A stretch of 64,000 bases of DNA, taken from assembly GCA_029556915.1 (NCBI GenBank), contig JAKQIT010000165.1:1-64000 (forward strand), given 5' to 3'. The first letter of the stretch is position 1. Every line of letters starts with the position of its first letter. A program made the translations under genes and the position numbers. Under the pieces are notes generated by a model. The model was given only the letters and a program-made list of their open reading frames with translations, searched no databases and was not told the origin of the DNA. This DNA is from Pseudomonadota bacterium (GTDB taxonomy: Bacteria; Pseudomonadota; Gammaproteobacteria; Burkholderiales; Methylophilaceae). This document shows, one piece after another, positions 9,102-17,908 of the stretch.

Positions 9102-9240
9102 CGCGTTCTCCCAAGGTTAAGTCTTCCGAATTTAGTTTTAAACTTATTTTGATGCTGAATTTCACCATCAACGGTTAATATAGTGCGTTTTTGGGCGCAG
9201 TGTCAACAAGGCCAGCCGAATCTAAACGTGCCATCTGTAA

Positions 9241-9258
9241 ATTATTGTTAACAATAAT
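9241..9258. promoter_or_regulatory. Perfect 18-bp palindrome upstream of lnt
   Basis: ATTATTGTTAACAATAAT lies in the divergent space between mscL and lnt, 57 bases before the lnt start. It is AT-rich and perfectly symmetric, so it could be an operator, but it may also be chance in AT-rich DNA. No regulator is identified. Confidence 0.35.
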
Positions 9259-9315
9259 CTCTATGTTAAACAAATAATCGCGGAAAACAATAAGCTTACC
9301 GCTACAATACTGCCC

Positions 9316-10851
9316 ATGCAAAAAATGCTAATTTCAAACTTAATCCAGCCGCTGAAGCTATTTTTACTGGGTGCACTCGCCGTGCTTGGCTTTGCGCCGT
9401 ATTATTTATTTCCTGCCAGCATCATCTCGCTTGCAGCTTTATTTTATTTTTGGCAACAAGCTGCATCACCCAAAGCCGCTTTTTGGATGGGCCTTCAATA
9501 CGGCTTAGGCTTATTTGTCGTCGGCATTTACTGGATTTATATTAGCCTACACGATTTTGGCGGTATGCCTTGGTGGTTTGCTGGGTTTGCCACCTTTTGC
9601 TTGTGTGCATTTATGGCTTTATTTCTCGCACTGGTGGGCTGGCTTAGCAAAAGGTTGGGCTTTTTACTATTGAGCGCGCCAGTATTTTGGGGCTTGGCTG
9701 ATTGGACGCGCAGCTGGATTTTCACTGGCTTTCCGTGGTTAACGATGGGTTACAGCCAAGTACCGCACAGCCCGTTGGCAGGGTTTATGCCAATTATCGG
9801 CGTGTATGGCGTATCAATTATTGCCGCTTTTTTAGCAGCCCTATTGGCAAGTTTTTTCGTTAGCAAAAATCAAAACTTAGCATTTAAACGCAACGCTATT
9901 GCCGCTATTACGCTGATTTTAGTGAGCGGTGGATTACTCAAAGTGGTGGAATGGACGCAGCCTGTGGGTGCGCCTGTGAGCGTAGCGCTGTTGCAGGGCA
10001 ATATTGCGCAAGACATGAAATGGTCGCCCGAAATTGCCCAAAGCACCATTAACCGTTATTTAGCGATGATTAAAAATAGCGATGCAAAACTGATTATTCT
10101 GCCAGAAACCGCCTTGCCCATTATTTACTCTGAACTTGAGCCCTATGTAAAAGCAGCTTTGGTTGAGCAAGCCAAGCGCAACCAAGGCGACATTATTATT
10201 GGCATGATTGAGCAAGAAGCCCCAAAAAATGAGGCTGAGTCAGGCGATTATTACAATAGCGCACTCAGTTTTAATGAAGCTGGCGTGCAAACATACCGCA
10301 AAAATCATCTGGTACCATTTGGTGAATTTATTCCATTAAAACAAGTATTTGGCTGGATTTATCGCGATTATCTCAACATGCCATTGAGTGATATTTCACG
10401 CGGTGGCAAGCAGCAAGCAGCTATCAAGATTGCTAATCAACATACCGTTGGCATGAATATTTGCTACGAAGACGTGTTTGGCGAAGAAATAATTCGCGCG
10501 CTCCCGCACGCCTCGCTACTCGTCAACATTAGCAATGATGCGTGGTATGGCAACTCGTTTGCGGCAGACCAGCACATGCAATTTAGCCAAGCCCGCGCAC
10601 TGGAAACTGGCCGCATGATGCTACGTGCCACCAACACTGGTGCCACCGCCGCCATTGACCAACATGGCTTTGTGCTTGCCCACGCGCCACATTTTACTGA
10701 AACCACCCTCAACGTGATGGCACAAAATTTTACGGGTAGCACGCCCTATGTGCGCTGGGGAAACTGGCCGTTTATTGTGTTCAGTTTTGCGGTGATTTTT
10801 GCACTTATTTTAAAGCAAAAAAACCACACAAAATCCCCCGAGAAAAAATAA
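9316..10851 (+). CDS. lnt: Apolipoprotein N-acyltransferase
   Basis: A 511-residue inner-membrane enzyme. About six N-terminal membrane segments (residues 8-215) and one C-terminal segment (485-503) flank a periplasmic nitrilase-fold domain. The catalytic triad is visible: Glu264 in ILPETALP, Lys329 in YRKNHLVPFGEF and Cys383 in NICYEDVFGE. Lnt adds the third acyl chain to lipoprotein N-termini, so products such as the LolB and TPR lipoproteins depend on it. The last codons (KSPEKK and the stop) lie inside a palindromic repeat, which may have rewritten the C-terminal tail. Confidence 0.96.
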   Translation: MQKMLISNLIQPLKLFLLGALAVLGFAPYYLFPASIISLAALFYFWQQAASPKAAFWMGLQYGLGLFVVGIYWIYISLHDFGGMPWWFAGFATFCLCAFMALFLALVGWLSKRLGFLLLSAPVFWGLADWTRSWIFTGFPWLTMGYSQVPHSPLAGFMPIIGVYGVSIIAAFLAALLASFFVSKNQNLAFKRNAIAAITLILVSGGLLKVVEWTQPVGAPVSVALLQGNIAQDMKWSPEIAQSTINRYLAMIKNSDAKLIILPETALPIIYSELEPYVKAALVEQAKRNQGDIIIGMIEQEAPKNEAESGDYYNSALSFNEAGVQTYRKNHLVPFGEFIPLKQVFGWIYRDYLNMPLSDISRGGKQQAAIKIANQHTVGMNICYEDVFGEEIIRALPHASLLVNISNDAWYGNSFAADQHMQFSQARALETGRMMLRATNTGATAAIDQHGFVLAHAPHFTETTLNVMAQNFTGSTPYVRWGNWPFIVFSFAVIFALILKQKNHTKSPEKK

Positions 10852-10895
10852 CGCCTCCGCAAGCCGCATAGAATAAGGCTTGCAGAGCATCAAAA
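10831..10895 (+). repeat. Intergenic palindromic repeat, copy 3 (contains lnt stop)
   Basis: Left flank CCCCCGAGAAAAAATAACG, stem CCTCCGCAAGCC / GGCTTGCAGAG with diverged loop GCATAGAATAA. The lnt stop codon at 10849-10851 is within the left flank. Confidence 0.85.
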
Positions 10896-11056
10896 AGATA
10901 TGTGTGATTAACATCCCGTTTTCTATGCTTTAAAAAAGCCTATATTTCATGCAAAAAAACAAAGCAAAAATCACCAAAAATTCCACCCAACACAAGCGAG
11001 CGAAAACCCTATGACTAATGGTAAAATGCTACTTTTAGTTTTATCACTGACACACC

Positions 11057-11998
11057 ATGGCGCTTACCTTTCAGCAAATTATTTTAAAACTCCAAGAATA
11101 TTGGGATAAACAAGGCTGCGCCTTGCTACAACCTTACGATATGGAAGTAGGCGCGGGCACTTCGCACACCGCCACATTTTTGCGCTCGCTCGGCCCAGAG
11201 CCTTGGAAAGCCGCTTATGTGCAACCCAGCCGCCGCCCAAAAGACGGCCGCTATGGTGAAAACCCAAACCGATTACAACATTACTACCAATATCAAGTGG
11301 TGCTTAAACCTGCACCTGCCAATATTTTAGAGCTGTATTTAGGCTCACTGGAAGCACTCGGTTTTGACCTCAAACAAAATGATATTCGCTTTGTGGAAGA
11401 CGACTGGGAAAACCCAACCCTAGGCGCATGGGGCTTAGGCTGGGAAGTTTGGCTTAACGGCATGGAAGTGACGCAATTTACTTACTTCCAACAAGTAGGC
11501 GGCATTGATTGCAAACCCATTACCGGCGAAATCACTTACGGGCTAGAGCGTTTGGCGATGTATTTGCAAGGCGTAGATAGCGTTTATAATTTGCAATATA
11601 GCGAAAATGTGAAATACGGCGATGTGTTTCACCAAAATGAAGTGGAACAATCCACCTATAACTTTGAGCATTCAGACGCCGACTTTTTATTCACCGCTTT
11701 TACCGCACACGAAAAACAAGCCAAGCACCTCATGGAAAATCAACTTGCACTGCCCGCCTACGAGCAAGTGCTGAAAGCCGCGCATACGTTTAACTTGCTC
11801 GATGCGCGTGGTGCAATCAGCGTCACCGAGCGCGCAGCTTATATTGGCCGCATCCGCAATTTAGCCCGTTCTGTGGCCGCCAGCTACTTGGATAGCCGTG
11901 CGCGATTAGGCTTCCCCCTTGCGCCAAAAGCATGGGCAGACGAAGTGTTAGAAAAACTGGCTAAAGATAAAACAGAAAAAGAAAAGAAAGCAGCATAA
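11057..11998 (+). CDS. glyQ: Glycine--tRNA ligase alpha subunit
   Basis: A 313-residue class II synthetase alpha subunit of the bacterial alpha2beta2 type. It has [17 protein letters not shown] at the start, the substrate-site sequence [20 protein letters not shown], and [17 protein letters not shown]. It activates glycine and charges tRNA-Gly with the beta subunit encoded next. The stop overlaps the glyS start by one base (TAATG). The C-terminal tail [11 protein letters not shown] is Lys/Glu-rich, as is common. Confidence 0.98.
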   Translation: MALTFQQIILKLQEYWDKQGCALLQPYDMEVGAGTSHTATFLRSLGPEPWKAAYVQPSRRPKDGRYGENPNRLQHYYQYQVVLKPAPANILELYLGSLEALGFDLKQNDIRFVEDDWENPTLGAWGLGWEVWLNGMEVTQFTYFQQVGGIDCKPITGEITYGLERLAMYLQGVDSVYNLQYSENVKYGDVFHQNEVEQSTYNFEHSDADFLFTAFTAHEKQAKHLMENQLALPAYEQVLKAAHTFNLLDARGAISVTERAAYIGRIRNLARSVAASYLDSRARLGFPLAPKAWADEVLEKLAKDKTEKEKKAA

Positions 11999-14139
11999 TG
12001 GCAACGCAAAATTTATTAATTGAATTATTTGTTGAAGAACTGCCACCTAAAGCGCTTAAAAAGCTAGGCGAAGCTTTTAGCAGCACCGTATTTGAATCAC
12101 TCAAAGCGCAAGGCCTCGCCTCTGAAAATGCTGTTGTGACTGCATTTGCTACACCTCGCCGTTTAGCCGTTCATGTGACTGCGGTTTCCGCACAAGCTGC
12201 CGATAAAAACATTAGCCAAAAACTCATGCCGGTGAGCGTGGGTTTAGACGCCAACGGCAACGCCACGCCAGCGCTAATTAAACGCTTGCAAGGCTTGGGG
12301 CTAGATGAAACAGCGGTTGCAAAGCTCAGCAAACAGCCAGATGGCAAAAACGAAGCCTTGTTTATTGAACTCACCCAAACGGGTGCGAGCTTGCAGACAG
12401 GTTTGCAAAAAGCGTTAGATGAAACCTTAGCCAAATTGCCGATTCCAAAAGTGATGACCTACCAACTGGCGGACGGTTGGAGCAATGTCAACTTTGTGCG
12501 CCCTGCACACGGGTTGGTGGCGTTGCACGGCAGCGAAGTGGTGCCAGTGACTGCACTTGGCTTAACTGCTGGCAACATCACCAACGGCCACCGTTTTGAA
12601 GCGAAACAGCCGACCATCACGCTTAAAAATGCCAACAGTTACGCCGAGCAACTTAAAAATGAAGGTGCAGTGATTGCCAGCTACGAAGAGCGCCGTGCCG
12701 AAATTGTGCGCCAGCTCAATGCCGCCGCCGCAAAAGAAAATCTTAAACCGATTGAAGATGAAGCCTTGCTCGATGAGGTGAACTCACTCGTTGAGTTGCC
12801 TAATGTATTGCTTGGCCAATTTGAAAAAGAGTTTTTAGAAGTGCCGCAAGAATGTTTGATTTTGACCATGAAGGCCAACCAAAAATACTTCCCGCTACTT
12901 GATGCAAGCGGCAAACTCACCAATAAATTTTTAATCGTTTCAAACATTAAGCCCGCCGATGCCAGCGCGGTGATTGGCGGTAACGAGCGCGTGGTGCGCC
13001 CACGTTTGGCCGATGCAAAATTCTTCTTCGACCAAGACCGTAAGAAAACACTGGAAAGCCGCTTAGACGGGCTTGATAAAGTGGTTTACCACAACAAACT
13101 GGGTAGTCAAGGTGAGCGTAATACACGCGTGGTGTCGATTGCAAAAGCAATTGCCGAGCAATTAGGTGATGCTAAGCAGGTCGAAAATGTAGCACTCGCA
13201 GCACGGTTATCTAAAGCCGATTTACTTACCGACATGGTGGGCGAATTCCCAGAACTACAAGGCATTATGGGGCGCTACTACGCGCAACATGAAAAGCTGG
13301 ATAATGATGTGGCTTTTGCCATTGAAGACCACTACAAGCCGCGCTTTGCGGGCGACACATTACCGCGTAGTCAAACTGGCTTAGTGGTGGCTTTGGCTGA
13401 CAAGCTAGAAACATTGGTCGGCATGTTTGGCATTGGCAACATACCAACTGGGGACAAAGACCCTTTTGCCCTAAGGAGACATGCACTAGGTATATTGCGT
13501 ATGCTGTCAGAGAAAAAGCTAACTATCAGCCTAGAGCAGTTATTAAAAACTACTATTGCCAACTTCCCCGACGGACTCCTGCAACTTGAATTCAAAGATG
13601 GCAATGTTGTGGTGATGCCACTTTGGACGAAGCTACAATTCTTCTTGCAAGAAAGAGCTACTGGATACTTAAAAGATACTGGCTACACTAATCAAGAAGC
13701 AGAGTCGGTAATATATATGGCAACTCCTGCAGAATACATTTCCCGACTAGAGGCCGTCAAAAAAGCTCGCGCTTCATTCCCTGCCGAATTTGATTTATTA
13801 GCAAACGCAGATAAACGAGCGAGAAATATCATCAATAAATCTGGTATGCCGAGCGAAGTTTTAACCGCCAATTTAAATATTTGTACTGAAGACGCAGAAA
13901 AATCACTACTGATTAAAACTCGTGAGTTACGTAATGAAGTCAATGAGTTAGCCAATAACGGCAATTTTAATGATGCCTTACTTCTTACTGTTCAAATCAG
14001 TAACCCAGTAACTGCATTTTTTGATTCAGTAATGGTTAATGCAGACGATGAAGCAACTCGTTTTAATCGTTTTCGTATATTACACGAGGTTACTGGCTTA
14101 ACAAACCGAGTAGCGGATTTATCGAAATTGGCGAGTTAA
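11998..14139 (+). CDS. glyS: Glycine--tRNA ligase beta subunit
   Basis: A 713-residue beta subunit beginning LLIELFVEELPPKAL, with HD-like and anticodon-binding parts toward the C-terminus. It binds tRNA-Gly and completes the synthetase with GlyQ. Base and codon use change abruptly near 13440. Before this point about 21 arginine codons are CGC, CGT or CGG; after it AGA, AGG and CGA are frequent and ATA is used often. The protein stays in frame and looks functional throughout. The simplest reading is replacement of the 3' third of the gene by recombination with a relative (inference). Confidence 0.97.
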   Translation: MATQNLLIELFVEELPPKALKKLGEAFSSTVFESLKAQGLASENAVVTAFATPRRLAVHVTAVSAQAADKNISQKLMPVSVGLDANGNATPALIKRLQGLGLDETAVAKLSKQPDGKNEALFIELTQTGASLQTGLQKALDETLAKLPIPKVMTYQLADGWSNVNFVRPAHGLVALHGSEVVPVTALGLTAGNITNGHRFEAKQPTITLKNANSYAEQLKNEGAVIASYEERRAEIVRQLNAAAAKENLKPIEDEALLDEVNSLVELPNVLLGQFEKEFLEVPQECLILTMKANQKYFPLLDASGKLTNKFLIVSNIKPADASAVIGGNERVVRPRLADAKFFFDQDRKKTLESRLDGLDKVVYHNKLGSQGERNTRVVSIAKAIAEQLGDAKQVENVALAARLSKADLLTDMVGEFPELQGIMGRYYAQHEKLDNDVAFAIEDHYKPRFAGDTLPRSQTGLVVALADKLETLVGMFGIGNIPTGDKDPFALRRHALGILRMLSEKKLTISLEQLLKTTIANFPDGLLQLEFKDGNVVVMPLWTKLQFFLQERATGYLKDTGYTNQEAESVIYMATPAEYISRLEAVKKARASFPAEFDLLANADKRARNIINKSGMPSEVLTANLNICTEDAEKSLLIKTRELRNEVNELANNGNFNDALLLTVQISNPVTAFFDSVMVNADDEATRFNRFRILHEVTGLTNRVADLSKLAS

Positions 14140-14158
14140 ACTTACTATGTTTCTCAAT

Positions 14159-14227
14159 CGTCATTCCCGTGAAAGCGGGAATCCATTTTTAATTTCAACT
14201 GGATTCCGGGTCAAGTCCGGAATGACG
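14159..14227 (+). repeat. REP-like element, GTCATTCCCG family, copy 1
   Basis: A 69-bp element with ends CGTCATTCC and GGAATGACG. Each half is itself a hairpin (TTCCCGTGAAAGCGGGAA and TTCCGGGTCAAGTCCGGAA), a double-hairpin layout like paired REP units. It ends eight bases before the gmhB start, and its last Gs form the only Shine-Dalgarno-like sequence. Confidence 0.85.
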
Positions 14228-14235
14228 GGGTTTGC

Positions 14236-14778
14236 ATGAAACTAGTGATTCTCGACCGTGATGGTGTTATCAATCAAGACTCTAACCAATTCATCAAAAA
14301 CCCTGATGAGTGGGTTCCGATTGCCGGCAGTTTAGAAGCGATTGCTTTACTCAATCAGCATGGTTTTCATGTGGCAATTGCTACCAATCAGTCAGGCGTG
14401 AGCCGCGGCTTATTTGATATGGGCACGCTGAACGCAATTCACAATAAAATGCACCGTGAGCTAGCCGCATTGGGTGGGCGTATTGATGCCATTTTTTTCT
14501 GCCCTCACGCAGCAGATGACCATTGCCATTGCCGCAAGCCCGATATTGGCATGATAGAAGAAATCGGCAAACGTTTTTCGGTTGATTTAAAAGGCGTGCC
14601 AGCGGTGGGCGATGCACTGCGTGACTTACAAGCCTTTGCTAACGCCGGTTGCCAGCCGATTTTAGTCAAAACAGGTAAAGGGCAAGAAACGCTCTCAAAA
14701 GGTAATTTACCAGCCAATACACTTGTTTTTGCTGACCTAGCGGAAGCGGTGCAAAGCATTATTGAGGCTAGCGCCTAA
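14236..14778 (+). CDS. gmhB: D-glycero-beta-D-manno-heptose-1,7-bisphosphate 7-phosphatase
   Basis: A 180-residue HAD-superfamily phosphatase. The nucleophile motif is LDRDGVIN (Asp7, Asp9), TNQSG follows, and the zinc-binding loop CPHAADDHCHC occupies residues 89-99 with Cys89, His91, Cys97 and Cys99. GmhB removes the C7 phosphate in synthesis of ADP-heptose for lipopolysaccharide core. The glyS-gmhB-plsC order is common in betaproteobacteria. The start lies directly behind a REP-like element whose GGGG at 14227-14230 may serve as ribosome-binding site. It overlaps plsC by one base (TAATG). Confidence 0.94.
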   Translation: MKLVILDRDGVINQDSNQFIKNPDEWVPIAGSLEAIALLNQHGFHVAIATNQSGVSRGLFDMGTLNAIHNKMHRELAALGGRIDAIFFCPHAADDHCHCRKPDIGMIEEIGKRFSVDLKGVPAVGDALRDLQAFANAGCQPILVKTGKGQETLSKGNLPANTLVFADLAEAVQSIIEASA

Positions 14779-15503
14779 TGTCCAAGCTCATCTTGCGTTT
14801 ACGCGCATTTTTGTTTTATTTTGGCATGCTGATTGTGACTTTGCCGTTTACCTTGCTTGTTATTTTAACTTTTCCACTGAATAGCATTTTGCGCTCTCGA
14901 TTTGCCAGCTATTGGTCGCATTTTGCGCTATTTTGGTTAAAACTCACATGTAATTTAGGGTTTGAAGTTAAAGGACGAGAAAACATTCCCGACCATCCTT
15001 CTGTTATTTTGTGCAAGCACCAATCCGCTTGGGAGACCATTGCCCTACAAGTGATTTTTCCGCCGCAAATTTGGGTGCTCAAAAAGGAGTTGTTGTACAT
15101 TCCATTTTTAGGTTGGGCATGGATGGTGCTTTCTACCATCCCGATTGATCGCAGCGCAGGCCGTGAAGCACTGAAAAAATTAGTGAACCATGGTAAAGAT
15201 AGGCTTGCACGTGGGCTTTGGGTGGTGATTTTTCCTGAAGGTACGCGCGTTGCCCCTGGCGAGCGTGGAAAATATCACATTGGTGGCGCTTGGTTAGCGG
15301 CGCAAACGCAAACAACCGTTGTTCCGGTTGCTCATAATGCCGGCGTTTTTTGGCGCAAAAATGAATTTATTAAGCGTGCTGGCACGATTACCGTGAGCAT
15401 TGGAAAACCAATTGAAACCGCAGGGCTAAAAGCCGATGAAGTGAATAAGCGTGTTGAAGATTGGATTGAAAGCGAAATGCTGCTTTTACCGCAAAATCAC
15501 TAA
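14778..15503 (+). CDS. plsC: 1-acyl-sn-glycerol-3-phosphate acyltransferase
   Basis: A 241-residue lysophosphatidic-acid-type acyltransferase with an N-terminal membrane segment (about 10-35). The catalytic box reads KHQSAWET with His81 and Glu86 in place of the usual Asp at +5, a conservative change I recall as common in betaproteobacterial members. Motif III FPEGTR is at about 151-156. The enzyme makes phosphatidic acid at the inner membrane. One-base overlaps on both sides (TAATG) place it in an operon with gmhB and the downstream metallopeptidase. Confidence 0.92.
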   Translation: MSKLILRLRAFLFYFGMLIVTLPFTLLVILTFPLNSILRSRFASYWSHFALFWLKLTCNLGFEVKGRENIPDHPSVILCKHQSAWETIALQVIFPPQIWVLKKELLYIPFLGWAWMVLSTIPIDRSAGREALKKLVNHGKDRLARGLWVVIFPEGTRVAPGERGKYHIGGAWLAAQTQTTVVPVAHNAGVFWRKNEFIKRAGTITVSIGKPIETAGLKADEVNKRVEDWIESEMLLLPQNH

Positions 15504-16213
15504 TGTCCAAACCCACGCTTACACTCCCCAACGGCGAAACCATTTTTTACCAACTTGAGCGTCGTCAACGCCGCACGATTGGCTTGAAAATAACCGCAGA
15601 TGGCTTGGTGGTACATGCTCCAAAGCGAATTTATGACGTTCAACTTAACCAAGTATTGCAAGAAAAAGCGCACTGGATTTTAAATAAGCTACAAGCGCGT
15701 GAAGAAAATAAAACTGTGCCAATGCAATGGCTGAATGGCGAATATTTGTTGTTTTTAGGCAATGATATTCAGCTTAAAATTTCAGCCGATAAACTAAATA
15801 AAGCTGCAGTGCTTGAACAAAGCGATTTAGTCATCGCCCAGCCTGCGCCGCTAAACCAAGCGCTAACAAGCCGAAAGGTCATCGCCTGGTACAAAAAACA
15901 TGCTCAGCTAGATTTTAGCCGCCGTTTAGAAGTATTTGCCGCAAAACTGGGCGTTATTACGCCGCCGCTAAGCCTTTCAAACGCTAAATCGCGCTGGGGG
16001 AGTTGCAACAGCCGTGGCGAAATTCGCCTTAACTGGCGGTTACTTCAGGCGCCGCCACATATTATTAACTATGTCATTTGCCATGAATTGGCGCATTTAA
16101 AGCAGATGAATCATTCTGCCAAATTTTGGGCGGTCGTAGAGAAATTGTATCCCGATTTTAAATTTGCAGAAAAAGAACTCAAGAAATTATCTCCCTATCT
16201 GCACCGTATTTAG
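15503..16213 (+). CDS. YgjP/DUF45-family metallopeptidase-like protein
   Basis: A 236-residue protein with a C-terminal zinc-metallopeptidase motif HELAHLKQMNHS (His194, Glu195, His198, with a third ligand nearby). The N-terminal part is a beta-rich domain with R-R-T-I-G-L-K-I. The sequence SRWGSCNSRGEIRLNWRL before the motif is diagnostic of the YgjP-like (DUF45, M48-related) family. The substrate is unknown. It ends the glyQ-glyS-gmhB-plsC group and its start overlaps plsC by one base. Confidence 0.88.
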   Translation: MSKPTLTLPNGETIFYQLERRQRRTIGLKITADGLVVHAPKRIYDVQLNQVLQEKAHWILNKLQAREENKTVPMQWLNGEYLLFLGNDIQLKISADKLNKAAVLEQSDLVIAQPAPLNQALTSRKVIAWYKKHAQLDFSRRLEVFAAKLGVITPPLSLSNAKSRWGSCNSRGEIRLNWRLLQAPPHIINYVICHELAHLKQMNHSAKFWAVVEKLYPDFKFAEKELKKLSPYLHRI

Positions 16214-16236
16214 TCTCTCCAATTTTAGGATCAAAA

Positions 16237-16590
16237 ATGAATTTTTTAACCGCCATCAAAACCTGCTTTCAAAAATATGCCGACTTTAGCGGCCGCGCTT
16301 CTCGACCAGAATTTTGGTGGTTTTATCTGTTTTTCTATTTAATCTACTTTGTTTGCATTCTGTTAGCTTTTATGGTGTCAGACGTATTTTTTATTGTATT
16401 TTTTGGCTTTGTTTTTGTGATATTTTTACCTTGGCTAGCGGCTGGAGCGCGACGTATGCACGATGTCAACAAAAGTGCTTGGTGGGTGCTGCTCACTTTT
16501 GTGCCATTTGCCAGCTTAGCTTTAATGTATTTTCAGGTGCAACCAGGTGATGTTGGCGACAACCAATTTGGTTCTCCACCAAGCAAATAA
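16237..16590 (+). CDS. DUF805 membrane protein
   Basis: A 117-residue inner-membrane protein of the DUF805 family. Its signature KYADFSGRASRPEFWWFYLF is at residues 13-32, followed by three hydrophobic segments and RRMHDVNKSAWW. The function of the family is unknown. A second member follows at 16722 with the same architecture, so this is a tandem pair. It ends in a short GDNQFG-PP tail shared with its partner. Confidence 0.88.
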   Translation: MNFLTAIKTCFQKYADFSGRASRPEFWWFYLFFYLIYFVCILLAFMVSDVFFIVFFGFVFVIFLPWLAAGARRMHDVNKSAWWVLLTFVPFASLALMYFQVQPGDVGDNQFGSPPSK

Positions 16591-16721
16591 AGCATCTTCC
16601 GAGTAGTAAAACTTTTTAAACGAAGTTTTAACTATTTGTAAAATCGTGTTAGATTACTGCCTGTAGTAATCAGCAACTCAATTAAATTAAAATTTTTTAA
16701 ACCTAATAATGGGAGTTAACA

Positions 16722-17072
16722 ATGACTTTTGTGGATTCAGTAAAAACATGCTTTAGAAAATATGCGGATTTTTCAGGCCGCGCAACACGTTCTGAATTTT
16801 GGTGGTTCTATTTAGCTTATTTAATTAGCTATATTGGTCTTGCTGTTCTTTCTGGCATTCTTGTTAGCGTTACTGGTAGCGCAGCACTTAGCTTTGTTGC
16901 CATTTTACCTTTACTTGGTTTTATTTTACCTTTGCTAGCGGTCAACGTGCGCCGCAACCATGATAGCGACAAAAGCGGCTGGTGGTTACTTGTGCCATTT
17001 TACAACTTATATCTTTTAGTGATTCAAGGTACTCCTGGCGACAACCGCTTTGGCCCACCTCCAGCAAACTAA
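16722..17072 (+). CDS. DUF805 membrane protein (tandem paralogue)
   Basis: A 116-residue paralogue of the preceding gene: KYADFSGRATRSEFWWFYLA at the N-terminus, three membrane segments, RRNHDSDKSGWW and the tail GDNRFGPPPAN. It has its own Shine-Dalgarno GGGAG before the ATG and a hairpin after the stop, so it may be transcribed separately from its neighbour. The function is unknown. Confidence 0.88.
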   Translation: MTFVDSVKTCFRKYADFSGRATRSEFWWFYLAYLISYIGLAVLSGILVSVTGSAALSFVAILPLLGFILPLLAVNVRRNHDSDKSGWWLLVPFYNLYLLVIQGTPGDNRFGPPPAN

Positions 17073-17086
17073 ATAGCCATAAAAAA

Positions 17087-17114
17087 ATGCGTTATTTTTA
17101 CTGAAATAACGCAT
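17087..17114 (+). terminator. Hairpin downstream of DUF805 gene
   Basis: ATGCGTTATTT and AAATAACGCAT pair perfectly around a six-base loop 15 bases after the stop. The T-run is weak on the plus strand; an A-run before the stem gives a T-run on the minus strand, so it may also act for the gene ending at 17212. Confidence 0.65.
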
Positions 17115-17125
17115 GTCTTCATTAG

Positions 17126-17188
17126 CGCTGCCCTGCAAGCCAGTTTCCATGCGGCTTCCAGGGCATTGATTTTTTCTCGGGCGGTTTT
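17126..17188 (-). repeat. Intergenic palindromic repeat, copy 4
   Basis: Reverse orientation. Stem GCCCTGCAAGCC / GGCTTCCAGGGC with loop AGTTTCCATGC and flank TTTTTTCTCGGGCGGTTTTT. The CCCTG/CAGGG pairing replaces CTCTG/CAGAG, a compensatory change. It lies between convergent genes. Confidence 0.88.
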
Positions 17189-17211
17189 TAGCCGTTTTTT
17201 ATGGTTTTAGA

Positions 17212-17799
17212 TTACAGCAATTTTTGTATATCTGCGGCAATTTCTTGCGGCTTTTGACCATATTGCATATAAAGCCTAATTTTGCCATTTTTATCATACA
17301 CATACATGCCAGCACTGTGGTCTATCACATAACTGCCGTCTGCTTTTTCATCCACTTTGGCTTGATACACTTTAAAGTTATCTAAAGTATCTTTAGTTTC
17401 TTGCGCATTACCCCGCAGGCCGATAAATCTCGCATCAAAATACGGCACAAATTGCGCCAATACTTCTTGCGTATCACGCTCTGGGTCAACCGTAATAAAC
17501 AACACTTGCACTTCATTGGCCTTATCGCCTAATAATTTCATGGTTTGCTTTAAATCACTCAAGGTGGTCGGGCAAACATCTGGGCAATGCGTGTAGCCAA
17601 AAAACAGCATCACCACTTTCCCTTTAAAGTCACTCATGGTGCGCGGCTTACCAGTATGGTCGGTAAGCGCGAGTGGTTTTGCAAAATCCGCCCCGGTAAT
17701 ATCTTGCCCAATAAAACTGGTGCCAGCTGAATTTTGCCCACCTGTTGGGTTGCAAGCGCCCAAAAACACCAATAAAACCAATAAAATCAACTTGCGCAT
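17212..17799 (-). CDS. SCO1/SenC-family copper chaperone lipoprotein
   Basis: A 195-residue SCO1/SenC/PrrC protein. The N-terminus MRKLILLVLLVFLGACNP is a lipoprotein signal with lipobox LGAC (Cys16). The thioredoxin-like domain carries the copper ligands THCPDVCPTT at about residues 69-78 and the histidine in VIDHSAGMY. It is expected to insert copper into the CuA site of cytochrome oxidase, or to act as a periplasmic thiol reductase. The ATG at 17799 is chosen over longer openings (17832, 17850) because AGGGA lies at a good distance and the lipoprotein signal begins there. Confidence 0.9.
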   Translation of the reverse strand: MRKLILLVLLVFLGACNPTGGQNSAGTSFIGQDITGADFAKPLALTDHTGKPRTMSDFKGKVVMLFFGYTHCPDVCPTTLSDLKQTMKLLGDKANEVQVLFITVDPERDTQEVLAQFVPYFDARFIGLRGNAQETKDTLDNFKVYQAKVDEKADGSYVIDHSAGMYVYDKNGKIRLYMQYGQKPQEIAADIQKLL

Positions 17800-17908
17800 G
17801 GCAGAATTCCCTAAAAAATTGATACTTTTCATTTTAACACGTACAAACAACCCTGCCCTTTAGTTTACAATATTGGTTTTATTGTAAATTTGTTTAAAGG
17901 TAGCATTC

